The notes under the pieces are model-generated. The model worked only from the letters and a program-made list of their open reading frames with translations, was not told the origin of the DNA and did not search any database. 16,372 nt of DNA from CAZYTO01 sp964650405 (GTDB lineage Bacteria > Acidobacteriota > Thermoanaerobaculia > Gp7-AA8), in the NCBI GenBank assembly GCA_964650405.1, contig CAZYTO010000116.1, positions 1 through 16,372 on the forward strand, written 5' to 3'. Below, piece after piece: positions 1 through 7,854 of the stretch; the first letter of the stretch is position 1; every line of letters starts with the position of its first letter. A program made the position numbers and the translations under genes.

Positions 1-779
1 GCCTCGTAGGCGCCGCGGGCGATCCCGATGGCCAGGGCGCCAATGGAGATGCGGCCGCCGTCAAGGGTCTTCATGGCGTCGATGAAGCCGTAGCCGACCT
101 GCCCGACCACGTTGGCGGCCGGCACGCGGCAGTCTTCCAGGACCAGCTCGGCCGTGTCAGACACGCGCATGCCGAGCTTGTTCTCCTTCTTCCCGGGACG
201 GATGCCCTTGCGGTCCTTCTCCACGGCGAAGGCGGTAATGCCGTGCTTCTGATCACTCTTGTCGGTCACGGCCAGGACGACGGAGATGTCGGCGTAGGTG
301 GCGTTGGTGATGAAGTTCTTCGTGCCGTTGAGCACCCACTCGTCACCGTCTTTCACGGCCGTGGTGCGCATGCCCGAGGCGTCGCTGCCGGAGCCGGGCT
401 CGGTGAGGCCCCAGGCGCCGATCCATTCGCCGCTGGTGAGCTTCGGCAGCCACTTCTTCTTCTGCGTGTCGTTGCCGCCGAGGTAGATGTGGCCCGTGCA
501 GAGGGAGTTGTGCGCGGCGACGGAGAGCCCGAATCCGCTGTCGACGACACCCAACTCCTCGATGACGTTGACGTAGTCGACATAGGAGAGGCCGGACCCG
601 CCATACTCCTCGGGGATGGTGACGCCGAGCATGCCGAGCTCTCCGGCTTTGCGGAAGATGTCGGCCGGGAAGTGCTGCGCTTCGTCCCACTGGTCGAGGT
701 GCGGCTTGATCTCGCTCTCGGCGAACTCGCGCACCATGGTCTTGATCTGGGTCTGCTCGTCGGTCAGACGAAAATCCAT
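1..779 (-). CDS. Acyl-CoA dehydrogenase, N-terminal part (runs off left edge)
   Basis: An FAD-dependent enzyme that makes the alpha,beta-unsaturated acyl-CoA in beta-oxidation or amino-acid catabolism and passes electrons to ETF. The visible 259 residues begin MDFRLTDEQ, typical of short/medium-chain members. They carry the N-terminal helical domain (about 1-115) and the middle beta domain with the flavin-binding signature WGLTEPGSGSDAS at about 123-135. A second conserved block, NGTKNFITNA, lies at about 151-160. The C-terminal domain with the catalytic Glu lies beyond the window, so chain-length class cannot be assigned. The start at 777-779 is supported by an AGGAG ribosome site 5-6 nt upstream (reverse complement of about 785-792). 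The gene is divergent from the DinB-fold gene across 243 bp. Confidence 0.96.
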   Translation of the reverse strand, partial: MDFRLTDEQTQIKTMVREFAESEIKPHLDQWDEAQHFPADIFRKAGELGMLGVTIPEEYGGSGLSYVDYVNVIEELGVVDSGFGLSVAAHNSLCTGHIYLGGNDTQKKKWLPKLTSGEWIGAWGLTEPGSGSDASGMRTTAVKDGDEWVLNGTKNFITNATYADISVVLAVTDKSDQKHGITAFAVEKDRKGIRPGKKENKLGMRVSDTAELVLEDCRVPAANVVGQVGYGFIDAMKTLDGGRISIGALAIGIARGAYE

Positions 780-1022
780 CGATGGCTCCTCGAAGTATCC
801 GGATTGGCTTGGGATCGGGCGAGGAGCGGCGCGCCCCCCCACGTCAGGCCAGGCGCCGGATTCTATCAAACGATTCCACGCCATGCCGTAGCCGGACGGT
901 GAACCATGCGAGCTCGCCTCCGTCGCTGTGCTCTTCCCGTTCACAGCATTCGTGTTTCGCGCTCTCGAGGCGCGTCACCGCTGTGACACGAACGTAATGA
1001 CGGAATCGCATACACTACCGGC
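780..1022. other. Divergent intergenic region, acyl-CoA dehydrogenase / DinB-fold gene
   Basis: A 243-bp non-coding stretch between two divergent starts. It holds the AGGAG ribosome site of the leftward gene (about 785-792), a possible leftward -10 hexamer TAGAAT (reverse complement of 860-865) without a convincing -35, and a rightward TACACT at 1011-1016 exactly 6 nt before the rightward ATG. I see no RNA gene or strong hairpin. Confidence 0.5.
1011..1016 (+). promoter_or_regulatory. Candidate -10 element of a leaderless promoter (DinB-fold gene)
   Basis: TACACT fits the TANNNT -10 pattern and ends 6 nt before the ATG at 1023, so the expected +1 is the A of the start codon. No Shine-Dalgarno sequence lies upstream of that ATG. 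The -35 is not convincing. The same geometry recurs at 1614 and 1842. Confidence 0.45.
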
Positions 1023-1586
1023 ATGCGTCGCGTCGCCCCCGTCCTGCTCCTCGTGTGCACCTCGACCCTGCTTGCCGGTCCCCGCGGCCAACAGGCGCCG
1101 GCGACGGCCAACGTGCCCGCGCCGCCGAAGAGCGGGTTCCGGGCCGAGTTTCTCCACGACCTCGACGAGGTACAAAAGAAGATCCTCTCCCTGGCCGACG
1201 CGATGCCGGCAGAGAAGTACAACTGGCGCCCGGCACCGGGCGTACGGTCCGTTTCCGAGGTCTACATGCACATCGCCGGGGGCAACTATTTCCTGGCCAC
1301 GTTCATGGGGATGAAGATGCCGTCGTACGACACGACGAAGCTGGAGAAGATCACCGACAAGCCGCGTGTCCTCGAGGAGCTTCGCCGCTCGTTCGATCAC
1401 GTTCGCACGGCCGCGCTGGTTGCCACCGACGCCGACCTGGAGAAGTCGATCAAGATGTTCGGCAATGACACGACGGAGCGGGCCGCGTTCATTTCGGCCC
1501 TGAACCACTTGCACGAGCACCTCGGCCAGTCGATCGCCTACGCGCGAGTGAACGGCGTGGTGCCACCGTGGACTGCCACGGAGTAG
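1023..1586 (+). CDS. Secreted DinB-fold protein (DinB/YfiT-like metal-binding four-helix bundle)
   Basis: 187 residues with an N-terminal signal peptide (about 1-20, RRVAPVLLLVCTSTLLAG), so the mature protein is probably exported. The mature part has DinB/YfiT superfamily features: a helix with LAEAMPAEKYNWRP-like spacing (SLADAMPAEKYNWRPAPG, about 56-73), a histidine in the second helix (YMHIAGGNYF, H83) and the C-terminal NHLHEHLGQ motif with H162, H164 and H166. H83, H162 and H166 match the family's His triad for a divalent metal. The family includes thiol S-transferases and many proteins of unknown substrate; this one's reaction cannot be assigned. Exported DinB-fold proteins are frequent in Acidobacteriota. 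The ATG at 1023 gives the complete signal peptide. It has no Shine-Dalgarno and looks leaderless. Confidence 0.9.
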   Translation: MRRVAPVLLLVCTSTLLAGPRGQQAPATANVPAPPKSGFRAEFLHDLDEVQKKILSLADAMPAEKYNWRPAPGVRSVSEVYMHIAGGNYFLATFMGMKMPSYDTTKLEKITDKPRVLEELRRSFDHVRTAALVATDADLEKSIKMFGNDTTERAAFISALNHLHEHLGQSIAYARVNGVVPPWTATE

Positions 1587-1599
1587 GGCGGCGGCAGGA

Positions 1600-1611
1600 G
1601 TTATCCTCGGT
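1600..1611 (+). promoter_or_regulatory. Promoter-like repeat copy 1 (GTTATCCTCGGT), leaderless start
   Basis: The 12-mer GTTATCCTCGGT lies 2 nt before the ATG at 1614 and recurs identically at 1828-1839, also 2 nt before an ATG. The embedded TATCCT (1602-1607) is a -10-like hexamer ending 6 nt before the A of ATG, which would place transcription +1 on the start codon. No ribosome-binding site is present. Confidence 0.55.
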
Positions 1612-1613
1612 TT

Positions 1614-1811
1614 ATGGATGACGGGACACGCGATTTCGGAACGACCGTGGATCGGTATCCCGCGGTGTCGGATCGGGGCGTTGATATGTCATTGATTCGA
1701 CGCCTTCTGAAGCTCACACCTGCCGAGCGGCTGGCTCTGGGCGTGTCAAATTCAAATGCGATGTTGGAGTTTCTGGCACGCGCGCGCCGCAATCGCGAGA
1801 GTCAGGAGTAG
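1614..1811 (+). CDS. Small protein, paralogue A of the nucleotidyltransferase partner (possible antitoxin-like)
   Basis: 65 residues, charged, no signal peptide or membrane segment. The core VDMSLIRRLLKLTPAERL (about 23-40) followed by an Arg/Ala-rich helix resembles short proteins encoded just upstream of nucleotidyltransferase genes in Acidobacteriota and other phyla; that resemblance is from memory. It is clearly related to the next gene: both share a hydrophobic-D-M-S block, an AERL block and a basic C-terminal helix (ARARR and RAARAARR). The start at 1614 is chosen because the upstream 12-mer sits at the same distance as in its paralogue; the internal ATG at 1686 would remove the N-terminal third. 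The likely role is partner or antitoxin for the nucleotidyltransferase; this is inference. It ends 30 bp before the next start. Confidence 0.65.
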   Translation: MDDGTRDFGTTVDRYPAVSDRGVDMSLIRRLLKLTPAERLALGVSNSNAMLEFLARARRNRESQE

Positions 1812-1827
1812 CGCAGCGTTGCGGGGT

Positions 1828-1839
1828 GTTATCCTCGGT
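1828..1839 (+). promoter_or_regulatory. Promoter-like repeat copy 2 (GTTATCCTCGGT), leaderless start
   Basis: Identical to the 12-mer at 1600-1611 and at the same distance (2 nt) from the next ATG (1842). TATCCT occupies 1830-1835, 6 nt before the A of ATG. It implies that the second small gene and the coupled nucleotidyltransferase have their own promoter. Confidence 0.55.
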
Positions 1840-1841
1840 GC

Positions 1842-2054
1842 ATGCCTGAGAGGAAGAACGCCGAGCGGGACATGCTGCGTGACGCGCCGCTCGACTACGC
1901 GCGCTGTAACATCGATCCCGTCAACGGGATAGACATGTCCGGGATGAGAGCAGCGCTTCGAAAAACCTCCGCTGAGCGTCTTCATTACAACACCATCGCT
2001 GCTCGCAACATCGGAAGGATGGTTCGCGCGGCCCGCGCAGCACGGCGTTCATGA
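1842..2054 (+). CDS. Small protein, paralogue B of the nucleotidyltransferase partner (possible antitoxin-like)
   Basis: 70 residues. GIDMSGMRAALRKTSAERL (about 29-47) aligns with GVDMSLIRRLLKLTPAERL of the preceding gene, followed by a basic C-terminal helix (VRAARAARRS). The N-terminal parts (RDAPLDYARCNIDPVN versus RDFGTTVDRYPAVSDR) are more diverged, so this is an old duplication. The stop overlaps the nucleotidyltransferase start as ATGA (2051-2054), which suggests translational coupling and 1:1 expression. By position it is the direct partner of the nucleotidyltransferase. It has no recognisable DNA-binding domain. An antitoxin or activity-controlling subunit is the best guess, unproven. 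Confidence 0.7.
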   Translation: MPERKNAERDMLRDAPLDYARCNIDPVNGIDMSGMRAALRKTSAERLHYNTIAARNIGRMVRAARAARRS

Positions 2055-2551
2055 TGCTTGCGGATGATCACTTCGACCCGCAGGCGATTCTGAGAGTGCT
2101 GACGGCCCATGCCGTGGAGTTCGTGATCATCGGCGGGATCGCAGGGACACTCCGCGGCTCTGACCAGATCACGAACGATGTGGACATCTGCTACCGCAGA
2201 ACGAAGCCGAACGTTTGTGCTCTTGTTGACGCGTTGAAAGCGCTCGACGCAAAGCTCACCAGTTTTCCGGAAGGGCTCCCGTTCACCCTGGATGAACGCA
2301 GCATCTGGAACGGGGATACATTCACATTCGACACGCCGTTCGGGCGTTTCGACTGCCTTGCAAACCCAAGCGGGACAACCGGATTCCCCGACCTTCGGCG
2401 AGACTCGACCATCGAAGACCTCGGCGGGTTTGAGTGCCTTGTATGCTCGCTCGAGGATCTGATTCGGATGAAAACTGCAGCAGGGCGAACCAAGGACAAG
2501 CTCGATCTCGAGCAGCTCTACACGCTCAGACGCCTCATCAAGAACTCGTAG
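2051..2551 (+). CDS. MNT/AbiEii-like nucleotidyltransferase domain protein
   Basis: 166 residues with the polymerase-beta-type nucleotidyltransferase fold. IIGGIAGTLRGSDQITNDVDI (about 26-46) contains the GG, GS and DxD signature with D43 and D45 as metal ligands, and FGRFDCL (about 98-103) supplies a third carboxylate, D101. The C-terminal SLEDLIRMKTAAGRTKDKLD block (133-152) is typical of the AbiEii/DUF6036-like branch, where a Lys/Arg pair contacts nucleotide or substrate. Members act as toxins that nucleotidylate tRNA or proteins, or as housekeeping transferases; this one's target is unknown. It overlaps the upstream small gene by 4 nt; a second in-frame ATG at 2054 is also possible. Its end overlaps the convergent PNPOx gene by 14 nt. 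Base composition looks less GC-rich than its neighbours, consistent with acquisition. Confidence 0.85.
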   Translation: MMLADDHFDPQAILRVLTAHAVEFVIIGGIAGTLRGSDQITNDVDICYRRTKPNVCALVDALKALDAKLTSFPEGLPFTLDERSIWNGDTFTFDTPFGRFDCLANPSGTTGFPDLRRDSTIEDLGGFECLVCSLEDLIRMKTAAGRTKDKLDLEQLYTLRRLIKNS

Positions 2552-3200
2552 GCCTCCCGTACCCAACCGCGTAGCCCGGCGTTGCAATCCCCTCCCCGAG
2601 CCTCTCATCCGCTTCCGGCGCCTGTGCCACCAGCCGCAACGGGATGACCCCCGCCCAGTACGGCAGCGCGTAGTCCTCCTCGTCGTCGGCCGGGCCGCCG
2701 GTGCGGATCTTGGCGCTGGCCTCGGTGAGCGGGAGGGCCAGGACGAGCGTCTGGGCCAGCTCGCGCTCGTTGGGCGCGCGGACCTCTTTCGAGCGGCCGG
2801 CGCAGACATGCTCCACGAGCGAGTCGAGCGCCGCCAGCCGTTCGGCCGGATCGGTCACCTCCCGGGCCTTGCCGAAGACGACCACGGAGCGGTAATTCAT
2901 CGAGTGGTGGAAGGCGGAACGGGCCATCACCAGGCCGTCGAGGAGAGTGATCGTCACGCAGGCATCGACGCCGTTCTTCAGCGAGCGCAGCATGCGGCTG
3001 GCCGTCGAGCCGTGAAAGTAGAGCGTTTCTCCGGCCCGCCAGTGGATCGTGGGAATCACCGCCGGCTGGCCGTCGATGACGAATCCGACGTGGCAGATCA
3101 GCGCTTCGTCGATGATCGCTTCGATCGTGGCGCGGTCGTAGGCGCCACGCTTGGGGAGGCGCTTGACGGTCGTGCGGGGCGTCTGGAGGGAGGCGGTCAT
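2538..3200 (-). CDS. Pyridoxamine 5'-phosphate oxidase family protein (FMN split barrel, Pyridox_ox_2/NimA-like)
   Basis: 220 residues forming a flavin-binding split beta-barrel. Recognisable blocks are RLPKRGAYDRATIEAIIDEA (14-33), CHVGFVIDGQPAVIPTIHW (36-54), YFHGSTASRMLR (61-72) and MNYRSVVVFG (101-110), which line the FMN site. This group resembles NimA-type 5-nitroimidazole reductases and general flavin reductases more than biosynthetic PdxH, so PLP synthesis should not be assumed. The ATG at 3198-3200 is used because AGGA lies 8 nt upstream and the superfamily's N-terminal motif follows; the frame stays open upstream only as antisense of the regulator. It is divergent from a MocR regulator with 75 bp between starts, a common pairing, and is the likely target of that regulator. 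Confidence 0.9.
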   Translation of the reverse strand: MTASLQTPRTTVKRLPKRGAYDRATIEAIIDEALICHVGFVIDGQPAVIPTIHWRAGETLYFHGSTASRMLRSLKNGVDACVTITLLDGLVMARSAFHHSMNYRSVVVFGKAREVTDPAERLAALDSLVEHVCAGRSKEVRAPNERELAQTLVLALPLTEASAKIRTGGPADDEEDYALPYWAGVIPLRLVAQAPEADERLGEGIATPGYAVGYGRPTSS

Positions 3201-3236
3201 GGAGGTGATCCTTTCCTCAGGCCGGAGCCCGATACG

Positions 3237-3266
3237 TTGGTCTTGCTCAATTTGTTCTAGTACAAT
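3237..3266 (+). promoter_or_regulatory. Predicted promoter of the MocR gene (TTGGTC-18-TACAAT)
   Basis: TTGGTC at 3237-3242 and TACAAT at 3261-3266 are separated by 18 bp. The expected start is 3 nt before the ATG at 3276, so the leader would be almost absent. The -10 overlaps the palindrome at 3252-3265. Confidence 0.5.
3252..3265. promoter_or_regulatory. Palindromic operator candidate between PNPOx-family gene and MocR gene
   Basis: TTGTTCTAGTACAA is symmetric except for one base pair in each half (TTGT-n-CTAG-n-ACAA). It overlaps the regulator's -10 hexamer, and AGTACAA from its right half recurs directly at 3281-3287, 22 bp downstream. MocR regulators usually bind sites of this kind in the shared region with their divergent target. 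Autorepression plus control of the PNPOx-family gene is the simplest inference. Confidence 0.5.
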
Positions 3267-3275
3267 ACTTGCGAT

Positions 3276-4595
3276 ATGACAGTACAAAACTACTTCAGCG
3301 GAGACAGCGCGGTCAAGATCGCCGCCAGCGTCGAGCAGGCCTTGGCCGCCGGTCGCCTCGGCGGCGGCGAAAACCTCCCACCCGTGCGCGCGCTCGCCTC
3401 CCACCTTTCGGTCAGCCCGGCCACGGTCGCCTCGGCGTACCGCCTGCTGCAGGATCGCGGCATCGCCGTCAGCGACGGCCGCCGCGGCACGCGTCTGCGC
3501 CATGTGTCCGCCGCCCTCCCTTCCATTCAGGCCGACCTGCCGGACGGCGTGCGCGACCTCGCCGCAGGGAATCCCGATCCCGAGCTGCTGCCGGACATCG
3601 ACGCCGCGGTGGCCCGTCTGCGGCCCGGGCGGCGGCTTTACGGCAATGACCTCAATCACGAGCCGCTCGTGGCACTGGCCCGCAAGCAGTTCGAGGAGGA
3701 TGGGATCGACGCCACGCATGTGGCCGTGGTCAGCGGCGCCATGGACGGTTTGGAGCGCGCGCTCCGTGAGCACCTCCGTGCCGGCGACCGCGTCCTCGTC
3801 GAGGACCCCTGCTTCACCGGCTTTCTCGATCTGTTGAGCGCTCTGTCGCTCACTCCCGTGCCGGTGCCGGTCGACGACGAGGGCCTCGAGCCGGCCGCAC
3901 TGCGCGAGGCGTTGCGCGGCACGGCGGGCGCGCTGATCGTCACCCCGCGCGCCCAGAACCCGACTGGCGCGGCACTGTCGGAACGGCGCGCCCGCCAGCT
4001 TCGTACGCTGCTGCGCGACAAGCTGGACCTCTTCATCATCGAAGACGACCACGCCGGCCCCGTCTCCGGAGCTGTGTACCGCTCGATCAGCTCCGGCCGC
4101 GACCGGTGGGCGATCGTCCGGTCGGTCTCGAAGTCGCTCGGCCCCGATCTCCGCGTAGCGCTCGTCACCGGCGACGCTCGCACCGTTGCCCGCGTCGAAG
4201 GCCGCCAGAACCTCGGCATCCGCTGGGTGTCGCACATCCTGCAGCAGCTCGTGGCGTCGCTATGGCGCGACCGCGGTACGCAGAAGCGGCTCGCCGCCGC
4301 AGCCCGCGTTTACGCCGAACGCCGGGAAGCGCTGCTCCAGGCCCTCGGCGCCCGCGGCCTCGCCGCGCAGGGAGCCTCCGGTTTGAATGTCTGGATCCCC
4401 CTGCGCGAAGAGGCCGCCGTCGTCAACGCCCTGCTCAAACGCGGCTGGGCGGTCAACGCCGGGGAGCGCTACCGCATCCGCACGGGGCCGGCCATTCGCG
4501 TGACCGTGGCGGCGCTGACGGTGGCGGACGGAGAACAGTTCGCCGACGATCTCGCCGCGGTCGTCCATGGCACGAACCGGGCCTCGATCTCGTGA
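3276..4595 (+). CDS. MocR/PdxR-type GntR-family regulator with aminotransferase-like PLP domain
   Basis: 439 residues, the usual MocR length. Residues about 10-75 form a GntR winged helix (LPPVRALASHLSVSPATVAS, 34-53, with the recognition helix near the end). Residues about 90-435 form a fold-type I aminotransferase domain. PLP-site residues are visible: Asn228 in QNPTG, Asp257 in IIEDDH, the Schiff-base lysine K286 in SVSKSLGPD and R293. In this family the domain senses PLP or an amino-compound rather than doing catalysis. It is divergent from the PNPOx-family gene, with a palindrome over its promoter, so it probably regulates both itself and that gene. PdxR-like control of B6 metabolism is one option, but no pdxST is nearby. 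There is no Shine-Dalgarno; the start follows TACAAT by 9 nt. Confidence 0.93.
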   Translation: MTVQNYFSGDSAVKIAASVEQALAAGRLGGGENLPPVRALASHLSVSPATVASAYRLLQDRGIAVSDGRRGTRLRHVSAALPSIQADLPDGVRDLAAGNPDPELLPDIDAAVARLRPGRRLYGNDLNHEPLVALARKQFEEDGIDATHVAVVSGAMDGLERALREHLRAGDRVLVEDPCFTGFLDLLSALSLTPVPVPVDDEGLEPAALREALRGTAGALIVTPRAQNPTGAALSERRARQLRTLLRDKLDLFIIEDDHAGPVSGAVYRSISSGRDRWAIVRSVSKSLGPDLRVALVTGDARTVARVEGRQNLGIRWVSHILQQLVASLWRDRGTQKRLAAAARVYAERREALLQALGARGLAAQGASGLNVWIPLREEAAVVNALLKRGWAVNAGERYRIRTGPAIRVTVAALTVADGEQFADDLAAVVHGTNRASIS

Positions 4596-4609
4596 CTCAT
4601 TTACAAATG

Positions 4610-4627
4610 GTGACGAGGGATCGTCAC
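4610..4627. promoter_or_regulatory. Perfect 7-bp hairpin with GNRA-type loop between MocR and antitoxin genes
   Basis: GTGACGA / TCGTCAC with loop GGGA. It begins 15 nt after the MocR stop and lies 48 nt before the antitoxin start. No T-tract follows on the + strand, so it is not a standard intrinsic terminator. It could be an mRNA 3'-end stabiliser, an attenuating structure or a binding site for the Phd-type antitoxin. Confidence 0.4.
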
Positions 4628-4674
4628 GAAGATACGAAGCCTGGGTCACGTCGGTGCGTTACGATGATGTAGTT

Positions 4675-4905
4675 ATGAAGAGCGTCGCTGAAGCGGAATT
4701 CGAACCAAAGTTCATCGCTCTCATTGAAGAAGTGGTGAGCAGCGGCGATGAGGTTGTCGTGACGAAGGACGGTAAACCCGTCGCGAAACTCGTACCGTTC
4801 GAAACCGCGTTCCTCCCCCTTACACTCGATCAGTTACGAGATTCCGTAACGATCCTCGGCGACATCGTTGCTCCGCTCGACGAGCCGTGGGATGCGGAAC
4901 GGTGA
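4675..4905 (+). CDS. Phd/YefM-family antitoxin
   Basis: 76 residues. The N-terminal fold has the family's EFEPKFIALIEEV helix and the hallmark VVVTKDGKPVAKLVP strand-turn (about 27-42). The C-terminal tail LGDIVAPLDEPWDAER (about 61-76) matches the toxin-binding end common in Phd antitoxins paired with PIN toxins. In these modules the antitoxin neutralises the RNase toxin and represses the operon. The ATG at 4675 gives the usual family length; the frame is open further upstream, but that region contains a hairpin and overlaps the MocR tail. There is no Shine-Dalgarno; a TACGAT hexamer (4660-4665) ends 9 nt before the ATG. Its stop overlaps the toxin's GTG start by 4 nt (GTGA). Confidence 0.92.
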   Translation: MKSVAEAEFEPKFIALIEEVVSSGDEVVVTKDGKPVAKLVPFETAFLPLTLDQLRDSVTILGDIVAPLDEPWDAER

Positions 4906-5288
4906 TCGTCGCCGACACGCACGCGCTGATCTGGTGGATTAAGGACCGAGACCTTCTCTCTTCTCGCGCCAGAGAAGTCCTCGCCCTCGAACCGCAAGTG
5001 GGCATCAGCACGATTTCACTCCGGGAAGTCGCGATGTTGGCAGAGCGAAAGAGGATCAGGCTCGACGTGGCGGTGGAACTCTGGCTGAATTCCGTCGTGC
5101 GGTTGCCACAGATCCATTTACTGGAAATCACGCCTGCAATTGCTGCGCGCGCTGGCAAGCTGCCTCGATCGGTCGGTGGCGATCCCGCCGACCGCCTCAT
5201 CGTCGCGGCGGCCTTACAGCACGGCGTACCTCTCGTCACAAAGGACGGCACGATCCGCGATGCCGCCGTCGTCGAGACGATCTGGTAG
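4902..5288 (+). CDS. vapC: PIN-domain RNase toxin (VapC-like)
   Basis: 128 residues counted from GTG at 4902, a metal-dependent RNase of type II toxin-antitoxin modules. The acidic active site is complete: D5 in VADTHALIWW, E42 in SLREVAML, D94/D97 in GGDPADRLIVA and D115 in VTKDGTIRD. The GTG start overlaps the antitoxin stop, as is usual in these operons; an ATG at 4887 would add five residues and a longer overlap. VIVADTHALIWW is the expected protein N-terminus, which favours GTG. The C-terminal ETIW is close to the family end, so the toxin looks intact. Its stop abuts the convergent aconitase-family stop with no bases between. The target RNA is not predictable. Confidence 0.92.
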   Translation: MIVADTHALIWWIKDRDLLSSRAREVLALEPQVGISTISLREVAMLAERKRIRLDVAVELWLNSVVRLPQIHLLEITPAIAARAGKLPRSVGGDPADRLIVAAALQHGVPLVTKDGTIRDAAVVETIW

Positions 5289-7283
<1,995 letters not shown>

Positions 7284-7353
7284 CGGTGGGAAGTCTATCG
7301 AAGTCGAGGAAGCGGAGAGTTGCAACGTAGACGAACAACAACCACGCAGCGTA

Positions 7354-7705
7354 ATTCAGTCCGCGCAACGAACGCTTCTGCTTGTCTTCGCACTTGCAAC
7401 GACGGCACTTCACGCCCAGGCGCCCGCAACGACGCGGAACGACGACAGTTGCGACATCGGCGTGGCGCCGGCGGCGACGCTGCTCCTCCCATACTTCGAG
7501 GTCGACACCTACTCCTCAGCGGCCGCCGCCCAAACGACTCTCTTCAGCATCGTCAACACCTCGGCGTATCCGCAGATCGCAAAGATCACGCTCTGGACCG
7601 ATTGGGCGTGGCCGGCGCTGACCTTCAATGCCTGGATGAGCGGCTACGGCGTGGCCTCGGTCAATCTTCGCGACGTCCTCGCCCGAGGCAACGCACAAAG
7701 CCACT
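7354..7705 (+). pseudogene. Truncated secreted-protein gene fragment (N-terminal remnant)
   Basis: About 117 codons read as a sensible exported protein: a signal peptide (TLLLVFALATTALHAQA), then DDSCDIGVAPAATLLLPYFE, then QTTLFSIVNTSAYPQIAKIT and a W/F-rich segment ending NLRDVLARG near 7690. This resembles the N-terminal region of a larger extracellular protein family seen in Acidobacteriota (from memory). It has no ATG/GTG/TTG at the right place; the best positional candidate is ATT at 7354. The homologous-looking frame stops making sense where the heptamer repeats begin. It stays open in frame with the downstream kinase, so it could be misread as a kinase N-terminus. It is probably a decayed or repeat-truncated gene. 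Confidence 0.6.
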
Positions 7706-7829
7706 CATGCCGCATGCCTCATGCCTCATGCCCACCTCGGCACTCGGCACCCAGCACCCGGCACTCTCCGAACAACGTACGGAGAACGGAGAACGAACAA
7801 CGGAGAACGAACAACGGAGAACGAACAAC
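7706..7829. repeat. Three consecutive heptanucleotide tandem-repeat arrays
   Basis: Array 1 (7706-7733): four copies of CATGCCT with last-base variation. Array 2 (7738-7765): four copies of CGGCACT with changes in the second and last bases. Array 3 (7770-7829): units GAACAAC and GGAGAAC, of which the last six form three copies of the 14-mer GGAGAACGAACAAC (7788-7829), preceded by one GGAGAAC (7781-7787) and one GAACAAC (7770-7776) separated by GTAC. All three unrelated unit sequences have a 7-bp period. They lie immediately before the kinase promoter region and after the truncated gene. The period, rather than the sequence, is what recalls the heptanucleotide STRR repeats known from cyanobacteria. 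Confidence 0.9.
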
Positions 7830-7836
7830 GTCCTGC

Positions 7837-7842
7837 TATCCT
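7837..7842 (+). promoter_or_regulatory. Candidate -10 element of the kinase gene (TATCCT)
   Basis: TATCCT identical to the hexamers at 1602 and 1830. It predicts a start of transcription about 6 nt before the ATG at 7855; no ribosome site lies between. The -35 position falls inside the heptamer array. Confidence 0.4.
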
Positions 7843-7854
7843 CTTTCCGCGCAG

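Noticed and set aside
1915..1930. Hairpin ATCCCG-TCAA-CGGGAT
   Set aside because: Short, inside the second small gene's coding sequence, with no supporting context.
7706..7829. CRISPR-like array
   Set aside because: Units are 7 bp, contiguous and without spacers; there are no cas genes.
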